Under the pieces are notes generated by a model. The model did not search any database. It had not been told where the DNA came from and was given only the letters and a program-made list of their open reading frames with translations. Source: an uncultured Pelagibacteraceae bacterium (lineage in GTDB: Bacteria; Pseudomonadota; Alphaproteobacteria; Pelagibacterales; Pelagibacteraceae). Taken from it: a stretch of 64,000 bases of DNA. This document shows positions 1 to 7,079 of this stretch, piece by piece. Each line of letters begins with the position of its first letter. The first letter of the stretch is position 1. The DNA lies in the NCBI GenBank assembly GCA_902521355.1, contig CABYRT010000003.1, positions 1 to 64,000 of the forward strand, written 5' to 3'. A program made the translations under genes and the position numbers.

Positions 1-2
1 TT

Positions 3-1157
3 AGTACAGCAGTTGTAGCAGAAGCAATTAAATCAGGAGTTTCAGATATTCATATTGAACCTTATCGATTTACATCAAGAGTTAGGTATAGATTAGACGG
101 AATTTTGCAAGAACAAGAACATTTTAAAAAATTTCTTCATTCAAATTATGGAGCTGTAGTTACAAGATTTAAGATTATGGGAAAACTAGATATTGCTGAA
201 AGAAGACTTCCTCAAGATGGAGCAATTCCATTTAAAATTGATGGAAAAGTAGTTGACCTTCGTCTTTCGATTTTACCAACTGCAACAAATGAAAGAATAG
301 TAATGAGGGTTTTAAATAAAGATGCAGGAGACATCAGTTTAGAACAACTTAATTTTGAAGAAAACGATTTAAAAAATTTGAGAAAAGCAATTCACGGAAC
401 GCAAGGTTTAGTTCTTGTTACTGGTCCTACTGGATCAGGTAAAACAACAACACTCTATAGTATTCTAAAAGAGGTTTCTAAACCTCATCTTAATATTTTA
501 ACAGCTGAAGATCCTGTTGAATATGAATTAGATGGTGTTGGACAAGTTCAAATTAAAGATGATATTGGTTTTAACTTTTCTACTGCCCTAAGATCTTTTT
601 TAAGACAAGACCCAGAAATAATTCTAGTTGGTGAGATGAGGGATAAAGAAACAGTTGATATCGGATTAAAGGCTGCTTTAACGGGTCACTTGGTATTCAG
701 TACACTTCACACAAATGATGCACCAAGCACAATTACAAGATTACAAAACATGGGAACACCTGATTATTTGATTAGTGCAGCCGTCTCACTAGTTTTAGCG
801 CAAAGATTAGCAAGAAAAACCTGCTCAGAATGTAGAGTGCCAGATGAAGACATAACCCCTAAAGCTTTAGCTGATTTAGGGTTTACCGTTGAGCAAGCTT
901 CAAGAGCAAAAGTTCAAAAGGGCAGCGGTTGTTCTAAATGTAAAGATACTGGTTATAAAGGCAGAATGGGTATTTATGAAATTTTAAATGTTACAAAACC
1001 AATTAAAGAAGCAATTCTAAGAAAAGCAACAACGCCAGAACTTAAAGAAATTGCTTCAAACGAAGGCTTTAGGACAATGCAAGACATGGGAAGAGAATTA
1101 ATCCTAACAGGTGATTTGAATTTTAGAGAGTATGATAGAGTTCTCTCTATGGAGTAG
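3..1157 (+). CDS. pilB: Type IV pilus assembly ATPase PilB/GspE (5' truncated by window edge)
   Basis: This is a cytoplasmic hexameric ATPase of the GspE/PilB family, which drives pilin polymerisation from the inner membrane. The frame is open from base 3, so the start lies upstream; the visible part has about 384 residues. It opens in the N-terminal domain with SDIHIEPY, which is typical of PilB. A Walker A motif (GPTGSGKTTT) lies at about 423-452, followed by the Asp box, a Walker B region (ILVGEMRD) and the His box (STLHTNDA). Two CxxC pairs (CSEC and CSKC) near 820-950 form the tetracysteine zinc site of extension ATPases. It sits 3 bases upstream of pilC, and pilins follow, so PilB is preferred over a type II secretion GspE. 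A retraction ATPase (PilT) is unlikely because of the tetracysteine motif. Confidence 0.93.
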   Translation, partial: STAVVAEAIKSGVSDIHIEPYRFTSRVRYRLDGILQEQEHFKKFLHSNYGAVVTRFKIMGKLDIAERRLPQDGAIPFKIDGKVVDLRLSILPTATNERIVMRVLNKDAGDISLEQLNFEENDLKNLRKAIHGTQGLVLVTGPTGSGKTTTLYSILKEVSKPHLNILTAEDPVEYELDGVGQVQIKDDIGFNFSTALRSFLRQDPEIILVGEMRDKETVDIGLKAALTGHLVFSTLHTNDAPSTITRLQNMGTPDYLISAAVSLVLAQRLARKTCSECRVPDEDITPKALADLGFTVEQASRAKVQKGSGCSKCKDTGYKGRMGIYEILNVTKPIKEAILRKATTPELKEIASNEGFRTMQDMGRELILTGDLNFREYDRVLSME

Positions 1158-1160
1158 TAA

Positions 1161-2402
1161 ATGTCAGCTGAAACTTTTTCTTACAAAGGAATATCTGCAG
1201 GTAAATATATTGAAGGTGAAATAGAGGCTATAAATCAAGAAGAAGCTTCTTTTAAACTTAAAGAGCAAAAAATAATCATTACCAACTTAACCAAACTTAA
1301 AAAGAAAAAAGCTGAAAAAGAAAAGGGTAAAAAAAGTGGCTTTTCTTTTGGTAAGAAAAAAGTCACTCCTGCGGATGTAATGCTCTTCTCCAAGCAATTT
1401 GCAACAATGGTAAAGGCAGGTTTACCAATTTTAAATGTTTTAACGATGCTTAGAGACCAAATAGAACATCCAACCATGAAAGAAATAATAGAGGATGTTA
1501 GGAAAAGTCTTGAAGGTGGTATAACTCTTTCTAAATGTTTTGAGAAATACCCTAAAATATTTGATAATATTTATATAAATTTGATTAAAGCTGGAGAGGC
1601 CAGCGGTAAACTTGATGATTTCCTCTTAAAATTAGTAGATTCATTAGAAAAAAGAGAAAAAGTTAAAAAGAAAATTAAAAGTGCATTAACTTATCCAGTG
1701 GTGATGTTTACGGTTGCGATAACTGTAATGGTGTTCATGTTAATTAAAGTTGTTCCAGTATTTGCTGAAATGTATGAGGGAATGGGTGTTGCATTACCTA
1801 CCCCAACAGCCGTCATTATGAATGCAAGTAATTTTATGAGAGGTGCTGGCGGACTAACACTTGGAATAGTGTCAATAATAGGTTTTGTGATATTTAAATA
1901 TACAACAACTAAAATTCCTGCAATTAGATATAAGTGGCACCAACGAGTTTTAAAGATGCCAGTTTTTGGTGATATGATTTTAAAATCATTGATTGCTAGA
2001 ATTTCATTAATAATGGGTAATCTTAGTGCAGCAGGGGTAAACCTTTTAGAAAGTATAGAAATCGCAAAACAAGTAAGTAATAATGATGTTGTAACTCAAG
2101 CTTTAGAAAATGTAAAAAAAGGAGTTTTCTCTGGGGACACACTTACAAAATTATTTTTAAAAGAACCAGTTTTTCCACCTACTTTTAGTCAGCTCATTTC
2201 TGTTGGTGAGCAAACAGGAAATTTAGATGAAATGTTTACTTCTGTATCATCTTATTACGAAGAGGAATTTGATACAGCGGTCGATAATATGTCTAGTTTA
2301 ATTGAACCAATCATGATTGTATTTATGGGAACAATGATTGGTGGATTAATGATTGCCATGTATTCACCAATCTTTAATGTTGGTGCAATTATTGGTGGCT
2401 AA
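1161..2402 (+). CDS. pilC: Type IV pilus inner-membrane platform protein PilC/GspF
   Basis: This is the inner-membrane platform on which PilB acts during pilus assembly. The 413 residues match the usual family length of about 400. A short N-terminal region and a Lys-rich linker (about residues 46-68) precede two T2SSF helical repeats. Hydrophobic segments lie at about 175-200, 229-247 and 383-410, and the protein ends in a glycine-rich tail. Family motifs include KQFATMVKAGLPI in repeat 1 and LIARISLIMGNLSAAGVN in repeat 2. It begins 3 bases after pilB, so the two are almost certainly co-transcribed. Its stop codon overlaps by 4 bases the stop of the convergent RsbW-like gene, leaving no room for a terminator between them. 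Confidence 0.93.
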   Translation: MSAETFSYKGISAGKYIEGEIEAINQEEASFKLKEQKIIITNLTKLKKKKAEKEKGKKSGFSFGKKKVTPADVMLFSKQFATMVKAGLPILNVLTMLRDQIEHPTMKEIIEDVRKSLEGGITLSKCFEKYPKIFDNIYINLIKAGEASGKLDDFLLKLVDSLEKREKVKKKIKSALTYPVVMFTVAITVMVFMLIKVVPVFAEMYEGMGVALPTPTAVIMNASNFMRGAGGLTLGIVSIIGFVIFKYTTTKIPAIRYKWHQRVLKMPVFGDMILKSLIARISLIMGNLSAAGVNLLESIEIAKQVSNNDVVTQALENVKKGVFSGDTLTKLFLKEPVFPPTFSQLISVGEQTGNLDEMFTSVSSYYEEEFDTAVDNMSSLIEPIMIVFMGTMIGGLMIAMYSPIFNVGAIIGG

Positions 2403-2830
2403 GCGTTTAAATTTTTAGTTAAGACTAAATGATTAATCCAAGGCTTCTCACCTTCTTTAAAAACAACAGCGTCCATTATTTGTTGAATAAAAAAAGTTCC
2501 TAACCCGCCTGGTTTAATATCATCAATTTTTCTGTGTCTCACATTTTTTTCTTCAACTGGTCTTCCTTTGTCAAAAAAACCAATTTCAAGTTGACCGTTT
2601 TCAAGTGAAATTTTAATCTCCATTTTATCATCTGTGTCTTCACCTTGGTATGCATGCTTAACAATATTTTGTGCTGCTTCTGCAATAGCTAGTACTAATT
2701 CATCTTTTAAATCTTGATTAATATTTACTTTTTCAAATACTTCTCTTGAGAATGATCTGACTTCTTTTAAACTTGATGAACTAACAACAAAATCTCTTTG
2801 TTCAGTTATAGATTTTATTGCAACATTCAT
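2399..2830 (-). CDS. RsbW/SpoIIAB-type anti-sigma factor serine kinase (HATPase_c_2)
   Basis: A small GHKL-fold protein of 143 residues. The N box (ELVLAIAEAAQNIVKHAY, about residues 45-62), the G1 motif (FFDKGRP, about 90-96) and the G2 motif (GGLGTFFI, about 108-115) are all visible, so ATP binding is expected. In partner-switching systems such a kinase phosphorylates an RsbV-type STAS antagonist and sequesters a target, classically a sigma factor. The STAS gene lies directly upstream on the same strand with a 3-base gap, so rsbV-rsbW form an operon. The matching RsbU-like phosphatase domains are carried by the two Amt fusions about 2 and 5 kb away. The target is not identifiable here, and a non-sigma target is possible because SAR11 genomes carry very few sigma factors. 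Confidence 0.85.
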   Translation of the reverse strand: MNVAIKSITEQRDFVVSSSSLKEVRSFSREVFEKVNINQDLKDELVLAIAEAAQNIVKHAYQGEDTDDKMEIKISLENGQLEIGFFDKGRPVEEKNVRHRKIDDIKPGGLGTFFIQQIMDAVVFKEGEKPWINHLVLTKNLNA

Positions 2831-2833
2831 TTA

Positions 2834-3133
2834 TCAGTCCAAATTTAAAATTTGTTCAAGTTTTGCCATCATAATTACTTTGAGAACTGACTTACTAATT
2901 TCTTTCAGCACAACTTTCGTTCCAAGTTCAGTTGCTTTTTGGTGGCTTTCAATTAAAACTGAGATTCCTGAAGAGTCCATGTATTGAACTTCTTTTAAGT
3001 TAAGATGAACTTCTTTTTTTGCCTCTATTAAAGGCATAATAATTTCTTTTGCTTTCTCGGTTACATCCATATCTATTTCACCATCAAGGTGAACAGTTGA
3101 TATGTTGCCTTCTTCTGTAACTTTATATGACAT
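2834..3133 (-). CDS. RsbV/SpoIIAA-type STAS-domain anti-sigma antagonist
   Basis: A single STAS domain of 99 residues, the standard length for RsbV. The phospho-acceptor motif DSSGISVL is present at about residues 53-60; the serine after the aspartate is the site phosphorylated by RsbW kinases. When dephosphorylated, such proteins bind the kinase and release its target. It is the first gene of a two-gene minus-strand operon with the RsbW-like kinase, and it is transcribed divergently from the first prepilin, with which it shares a 141-base promoter region. The phosphatase that would reactivate it is most likely the PP2C domain of one or both Amt fusions (inference from proximity and family logic). 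Confidence 0.87.
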   Translation of the reverse strand: MSYKVTEEGNISTVHLDGEIDMDVTEKAKEIIMPLIEAKKEVHLNLKEVQYMDSSGISVLIESHQKATELGTKVVLKEISKSVLKVIMMAKLEQILNLD

Positions 3134-3178
3134 AATTATTAATATTTATTAAATTTCCTTGCTAAATCAACAAAAATG

Positions 3179-3190
3179 ACCCATTTTGAT
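3179..3190 (+). promoter_or_regulatory. Shared upstream motif ACCCATTTTGAT, copy 1 (pilin promoter)
   Basis: An exact 12-base copy of this motif also lies upstream of the exported CxxC protein at 6666-6677, and a 10/12 copy precedes the first Amt fusion at 4451-4462. Here it is about 85 bases upstream of the pilin start and 46 bases (start to start) before a TATAAT hexamer at 3225-3230. It may be a binding site for a common regulator. No known regulon is recognised. Confidence 0.4.
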
Positions 3191-3274
3191 TACAATTGAA
3201 GTATAGATATTGCCTTTTAGAAGATATAATTTATATGTATACACATATTTTTATTAATTATAGGATTATTACTT

Positions 3275-3757
3275 ATGAAAAAAAATAATAAAGGATTTAC
3301 ACTTATAGAATTATTGGTCGTTGTAGCAATTATTGGTATTCTTGCAGCAGTTGGAGTTGTTGCATACTCGGGCTACACATCCGGAGCTAAAAAACAAGCA
3401 GCTAAATCAAATCATTCAGCAGTTGTTAAATACATAGCAGCAGAATTACAAAAATGTAATTTAGGAGAGTCAACAGCTATGGGAGGCAATCTTACTTGCT
3501 CAGGTAAAACTAGAAAAAAAGTTAAGGACGCTGCAGCATTAGCATTAGCAGATTTTAAAAACCCATACGATACTTCAAAAAAAGCAGTAAGACCGAATAC
3601 TGGTGACACATCATCTAGCTCTGCAAATGGTGGATATACGAATTTAACTGATAACAGTTCCAGTTCTAACACGATAGACGTTAAAACTTGCTTTACAGAA
3701 GATAGCGAGTGTTCAACATCTGGTAACGTTTCAGAAAATTCTGTCGTAGTAGAGTAA
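3275..3757 (+). CDS. pilA: Type IV prepilin, probable major pilin
   Basis: A class III-signal prepilin: a short positive leader (MKKNNKG) is followed by FTLIELLVVVAIIGILAAVG, with cleavage expected between Gly7 and Phe8 and the conserved Glu5 of the mature protein. The hydrophobic helix (about residues 8-30) anchors it in the inner membrane before assembly. The globular part of about 125 residues carries cysteines for disulfides (CNLGES, CSGK, CFTEDSEC) and serine-rich stretches near 110-135. It is the first plus-strand gene after the divergent STAS gene, and the next prepilin follows 21 bases later. A peptidase (PilD) is required for processing and is not in the window. Which of the two pilins is the major one is inferred only from gene order. 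Confidence 0.92.
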   Translation: MKKNNKGFTLIELLVVVAIIGILAAVGVVAYSGYTSGAKKQAAKSNHSAVVKYIAAELQKCNLGESTAMGGNLTCSGKTRKKVKDAAALALADFKNPYDTSKKAVRPNTGDTSSSSANGGYTNLTDNSSSSNTIDVKTCFTEDSECSTSGNVSENSVVVE

Positions 3758-3778
3758 AAGTTAAAATAGAAAATTCTT

Positions 3779-4195
3779 ATGACTTCCAAAAGCTCTGGGT
3801 TTACCCTTATTGAGCTTTTGGTAGTTGTAGCAATCCTTGGAATTATAGCTGCTATTGGTATCATGAGTTATAATGGATATGTAGGCTCAGCCAAAAAAAG
3901 ATCTGCTGAGAATGTTATGCAACAAATATCTTTGGGTCAAACTGAATATTACTCAGACAACGGATTTTATTACAGAGATAATAGTACTGGCACCTCATGC
4001 AATCCAACAAGCACCACATCAAGTGCAATAGAAACTAATTTATTAGGTGGTACTGATAGTATTACAAGTGAAATGGGTTACGAATTATGTGTAGCAAATG
4101 ATGCAACAAATTATAAAGTTTTTGCAAAAGAAAATGGTGGTAATTGCGAAATTACTATGACGGCTTTAGGTACTTTCGTTCGAAATAATTGCTAA
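3779..4195 (+). CDS. Type IV prepilin, second pilin
   Basis: A 138-residue prepilin with leader MTSKSSG and the processing site G/FTLIELL, then a hydrophobic helix to about residue 29. The start of the mature helix is nearly the same as in the upstream pilin, including a KK pair and the NGYVGSAKKRS segment after the helix, so the two are paralogues. The C-terminal half has four cysteines (in TSCNP, YELCV, GNCEI and the final NNC), suggesting a disulfide-stapled D-region loop. The gene lies 21 bases after pilin 1 and 7 bases before a small membrane protein, so it belongs to the same transcript. It could be a minor pilin or an alternative major pilin. Confidence 0.9.
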   Translation: MTSKSSGFTLIELLVVVAILGIIAAIGIMSYNGYVGSAKKRSAENVMQQISLGQTEYYSDNGFYYRDNSTGTSCNPTSTTSSAIETNLLGGTDSITSEMGYELCVANDATNYKVFAKENGGNCEITMTALGTFVRNNC

Positions 4196-4202
4196 GTATC
4201 TA

Positions 4203-4448
4203 ATGAACTATCAAGAAATTTTAGAGAAAGTAAAATTAATATTTTCAGGTGGATTACCAAAGAATTTTAAAATTTATTTAACTATTAGTTTAGGATGGAT
4301 AATTTTTATTGGCTATTTAACATGGTGGAATGGATTAAAAAGTCCAATGTTAGATAAAAGCTTTAGATGGGATGAATGGTTTTGGTTTGGGATAGTCCCA
4401 GCTGTATCACCTTATATATTCTATTATATTTGGAAGAAAAAAGAGTAA
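4203..4448 (+). CDS. Small membrane protein of unknown function in the pilin operon
   Basis: An 81-residue protein that I do not recognise. Two hydrophobic segments are visible at about residues 24-42 and 59-76, with a charged stretch (about 47-58) between them and a basic KKKE end. This predicts a two-helix inner-membrane protein. It starts 7 bases after pilin 2, so it is probably co-expressed with the pilins. A role in pilus assembly is guilt by association only. Codon and base use match the neighbours, so it is likely to be a real gene. Confidence 0.65.
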   Translation: MNYQEILEKVKLIFSGGLPKNFKIYLTISLGWIIFIGYLTWWNGLKSPMLDKSFRWDEWFWFGIVPAVSPYIFYYIWKKKE

Positions 4449-4450
4449 TA

Positions 4451-4486
4451 ACCTATTTTGAGCATCTATTATCTATGATGTATACT
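4451..4486 (+). promoter_or_regulatory. Candidate sigma-70 promoter of the first Amt fusion, overlapping shared motif copy 2
   Basis: A -35-like TTGAGC (4458-4463) and a -10 TATACT (4481-4486) are separated by exactly 17 bases, with the start codon at 4512. The -35 is embedded in ACCTATTTTGAG (4451-4462), which matches 10 of 12 positions of the motif found at 3179 and 6666. A GAGG at 4503-4506 could serve as ribosome binding site. Confidence 0.5.
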
Positions 4487-4511
4487 TTTTTATAATAACT
4501 TAGAGGAAAAG

Positions 4512-6662
4512 ATGGAGAGTGTTGATCTGGAATCAGTAAAATCATTTGTTGATACCCTTTGGGTTATAGATTGTGCAATTCTTGTTTTCATTATGCAAGC
4601 AGGCTTTATGTGTATGGAAACAGGTCTCTCAAGGCACAAAAATAGCATTAACGTTGCCCTTAAAAATGCTGCTGACTTTGGTCTTGCAGTTGTAATTTTC
4701 TGGCTATTTGGTTTTGGCTTGATGTTTGGAAAAAGTTTTAATGGCTATTTTGGAACAGATTTATTCTTTTTTAAAACCGATCAGGCTGAATACATGACAT
4801 ATTTTGTATTCCAAGCAATGTTTGTTGCAACAGCAGCTACAATTGTATCAGGTGCGGTTGCTGAAAGAATGAAATTTAATGGATATTTAATAATTACAAT
4901 TATTGCTACCGGAATTATATATCCAATTGTTGGTCATTGGGCGTGGTCTTCGAGTTATCTAAATAATATCGATGCAACAAGGCAATTACTTGCTGTTACA
5001 GGCCAAGTTAAAACAACTGGATGGCTGACAGATATAGGATTTGTTGATTTTGCAGGAAGCACAATAGTTCACTCAGTTGGTGGATGGATTGCTTTATCAG
5101 CTGTTTTAATTTTAGGTCCAAGAATAGGAAAATATTCAGATGCGAATAAAGGAAAATTTACAGGATCAAGTTTCCCTTTAGCAGTTTTGGGAACTTTAAT
5201 TTTGTGGTTCGGTTGGTTCGGATTTAATGGTGGAAGTAATGGAGCTATGGATGAAGCAGTTCCTCTAATTTTAATAAATACATTTCTTGCTGCTTCTTTT
5301 GGATTACTAACAGGTCTTGGAATTTCATTTGCATTATTTAAAAAACCAGATCCTTATTATGTAATACTTGGACCACTCGCAGGTTTAGTTGCAATCACGG
5401 CAGGATGTAATTCAATGACATCAGTGACTTCAATCTTTGTTGGAATTATAGGAGCTGTAGTTGCAATTTTTGTAAATGAATTTTTAAATAAATTTGAAAT
5501 AGATGATGTTGTTGGAGCAGTACCTGTTCATTTGGCAGCAGGGGTTTGGGGCACTATTGCTGTAGGATTATTTAGTGATCTTGAAATACTTGGGACTGGA
5601 TTATCGAGATTAGAACAAATCAAAGCACAGTTTATTGGAATTGTTTCGATCGGTGTATTTTCTTTTTTTGGTTCATATATTTTATTAAAAATTTTAAATT
5701 ATTTTTATCCATTAAGAGTAAGTCCGATACACGAAGAGTTAGGTTTGAATATTGCTGAGCATAATGCAACCTCTGTAGAACATGATTTGATTACAATTTT
5801 AGAAAAACAGTCTGAGTCCGGCGACTTGACTATTAGAGGTCCACAAGATCCATTCACTGCAGGAGGTGTAATTGGACTTTATTATAACAGATTGATGAGC
5901 AAATTAGAAACTAGTGAAGCTGAAAAGAAAGTATGGAGAGATAGAATATCAAATGAAGTAAAACTTGCGGTAAAAGTTCAAGAAAATTTCCTACCAAAAA
6001 GAAACTTGGAAAATTATCCTGTACATGGAATAAATATAGCTGCTAGAGAAGTTTCAGGAGACTTCTTTAGTTTTTATCCTCACAATGATAGCGTTTACTT
6101 TATTATCGCAGATGTTGCTGGTAAAGGAATTCATGCTGGAATGGTAATGGCAAAAGCATCAACTCTTTTTGAAATTATGTCTAGAGACCAAGTAGATCCG
6201 GATGAAATGATGTTTCATATGAATAATGATCTGTTTTTAACTAAAACCGGTGGCATGTTTGTTACTAGTATATTAGGAGAATATAATATGAGGACAGATG
6301 AATTAAGATGGGTAAATGGCGGTCATCAGCCAGCTATAATTAGATCATCATCTGGAAATTATGAGCAATTTGAAAGTAATTCTCCACCAATGGGTGTAAT
6401 ACTTCAAAAGGATAAGTCAGTCTATAAAACTCACAAAGTTAAGCTAGAAAATAAAAGGTTTTGCGCTTTCACTGATGGTTTATCCGAAAGCTTAAATAGC
6501 TCAGGTGAGGAAATAGGAATAGATGGATCAATTCAAATAATTGAGAAAAACTTCAATATGGACATAAAAAAACAACTAAATGAAATTACAAAAGAAGTAG
6601 TTAAAGTTGCTGGTCAAAATAAATTAAGTGATGATTTAACGTTAATTTCGATTGGAAAATAA
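4512..6662 (+). CDS. Ammonium transporter fused to SpoIIE/PP2C (RsbU-like) phosphatase, copy A
   Basis: A 716-residue fusion. Residues 1 to about 415 are an Amt/Mep/Rh channel of about 11 helices, with FQAMFVATAATIVSGAVAER and the two pore histidines in VHSVGG (His187) and PVHLAAG (His340). A linker of about 60 residues follows, then an RsbU/SpoIIE-type PP2C domain (about 480-716). Its metal-binding aspartates are intact: SGDFF (Asp517), ADVAGKG (Asp534), FTDGLSE (Asp655) and SDDLTL (Asp707/708). The phosphatase should be cytoplasmic and able to dephosphorylate an RsbV-type STAS protein; one is encoded 1.4 kb upstream. Amt channels fused to signalling domains are known (Amt fused to a histidine kinase in anammox bacteria), so an ammonium sensor or transceptor is likely (inference). 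No PII gene is nearby. A paralogue follows at 7080. Confidence 0.92.
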   Translation: MESVDLESVKSFVDTLWVIDCAILVFIMQAGFMCMETGLSRHKNSINVALKNAADFGLAVVIFWLFGFGLMFGKSFNGYFGTDLFFFKTDQAEYMTYFVFQAMFVATAATIVSGAVAERMKFNGYLIITIIATGIIYPIVGHWAWSSSYLNNIDATRQLLAVTGQVKTTGWLTDIGFVDFAGSTIVHSVGGWIALSAVLILGPRIGKYSDANKGKFTGSSFPLAVLGTLILWFGWFGFNGGSNGAMDEAVPLILINTFLAASFGLLTGLGISFALFKKPDPYYVILGPLAGLVAITAGCNSMTSVTSIFVGIIGAVVAIFVNEFLNKFEIDDVVGAVPVHLAAGVWGTIAVGLFSDLEILGTGLSRLEQIKAQFIGIVSIGVFSFFGSYILLKILNYFYPLRVSPIHEELGLNIAEHNATSVEHDLITILEKQSESGDLTIRGPQDPFTAGGVIGLYYNRLMSKLETSEAEKKVWRDRISNEVKLAVKVQENFLPKRNLENYPVHGINIAAREVSGDFFSFYPHNDSVYFIIADVAGKGIHAGMVMAKASTLFEIMSRDQVDPDEMMFHMNNDLFLTKTGGMFVTSILGEYNMRTDELRWVNGGHQPAIIRSSSGNYEQFESNSPPMGVILQKDKSVYKTHKVKLENKRFCAFTDGLSESLNSSGEEIGIDGSIQIIEKNFNMDIKKQLNEITKEVVKVAGQNKLSDDLTLISIGK

Positions 6663-6665
6663 TTT

Positions 6666-6677
6666 ACCCATTTTGAT
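6666..6677 (+). promoter_or_regulatory. Shared upstream motif ACCCATTTTGAT, copy 3
   Basis: This is identical over 12 bases to the copy before the first pilin. It lies 62 bases before the likely start of the CxxC metal-binding protein and 36 bases (start to start) before a TATAAA hexamer (6702-6707), in the short gap after the first Amt fusion. Confidence 0.4.
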
Positions 6678-6739
6678 CTAATTTATTTTGTATGTTTTTT
6701 GTATAAATGATACGATTTATAAAAAACAATAAGGAAATT

Positions 6740-7069
6740 ATGTTTAAAAAAATAGTCTTAACTATAGGTTTTCTATTATTTAGCACTAACTTATTTGCAG
6801 CCCAAACGCAAATCGCACAAGTAAATGGTATGATATGTATCAAGTGTCAAAAAATGGTCACTGAAGCATTACAAAAGGCTTGTCCTGATGCTACAGTTAA
6901 TGTTTCTTGGCCAGAAGGGGTTGCAGTATCTACTTTTGCAGATAAATCAAATTTATCTGAGGATGAATATAAAAATGCAATTTTAGGTACTGGATTTGAA
7001 GTAGTTAAAGTAATTAGTGTTGATGGCATAATTACAGACGCTGAAGAAGCAAGAAAACTTATAGATTAA
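6740..7069 (+). CDS. Exported heavy-metal-associated (HMA) domain protein
   Basis: I chose the ATG at 6740 because AAGGAA precedes it at 6731-6736; an earlier in-frame ATG at 6707 would add 11 residues before the signal peptide. From 6740 the protein has 109 residues. A signal peptide (MFKKIVLTIGFLLFSTNLFA) is followed by an HMA fold with the metal-binding loop GMICIKC (CxxC), as in copper chaperones and mercuric-ion-binding proteins. It should bind a soft metal in the periplasm. It sits between the two Amt-phosphatase fusions, 10 bases before the second, so it is co-transcribed with it. Why a metal-binding protein lies there is unknown: it could hand copper to another protein, or the cysteines could be redox-active. 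Confidence 0.8.
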   Translation: MFKKIVLTIGFLLFSTNLFAAQTQIAQVNGMICIKCQKMVTEALQKACPDATVNVSWPEGVAVSTFADKSNLSEDEYKNAILGTGFEVVKVISVDGIITDAEEARKLID

Positions 7070-7079
7070 AAAAAATTTT

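Noticed and set aside
3412..3864. A 150-codon minus-strand open frame across the two pilins
   Set aside because: It is antisense to two clear prepilin genes, lies in a frame opened by AT-rich codon use, and has no recognisable family or ribosome binding site.
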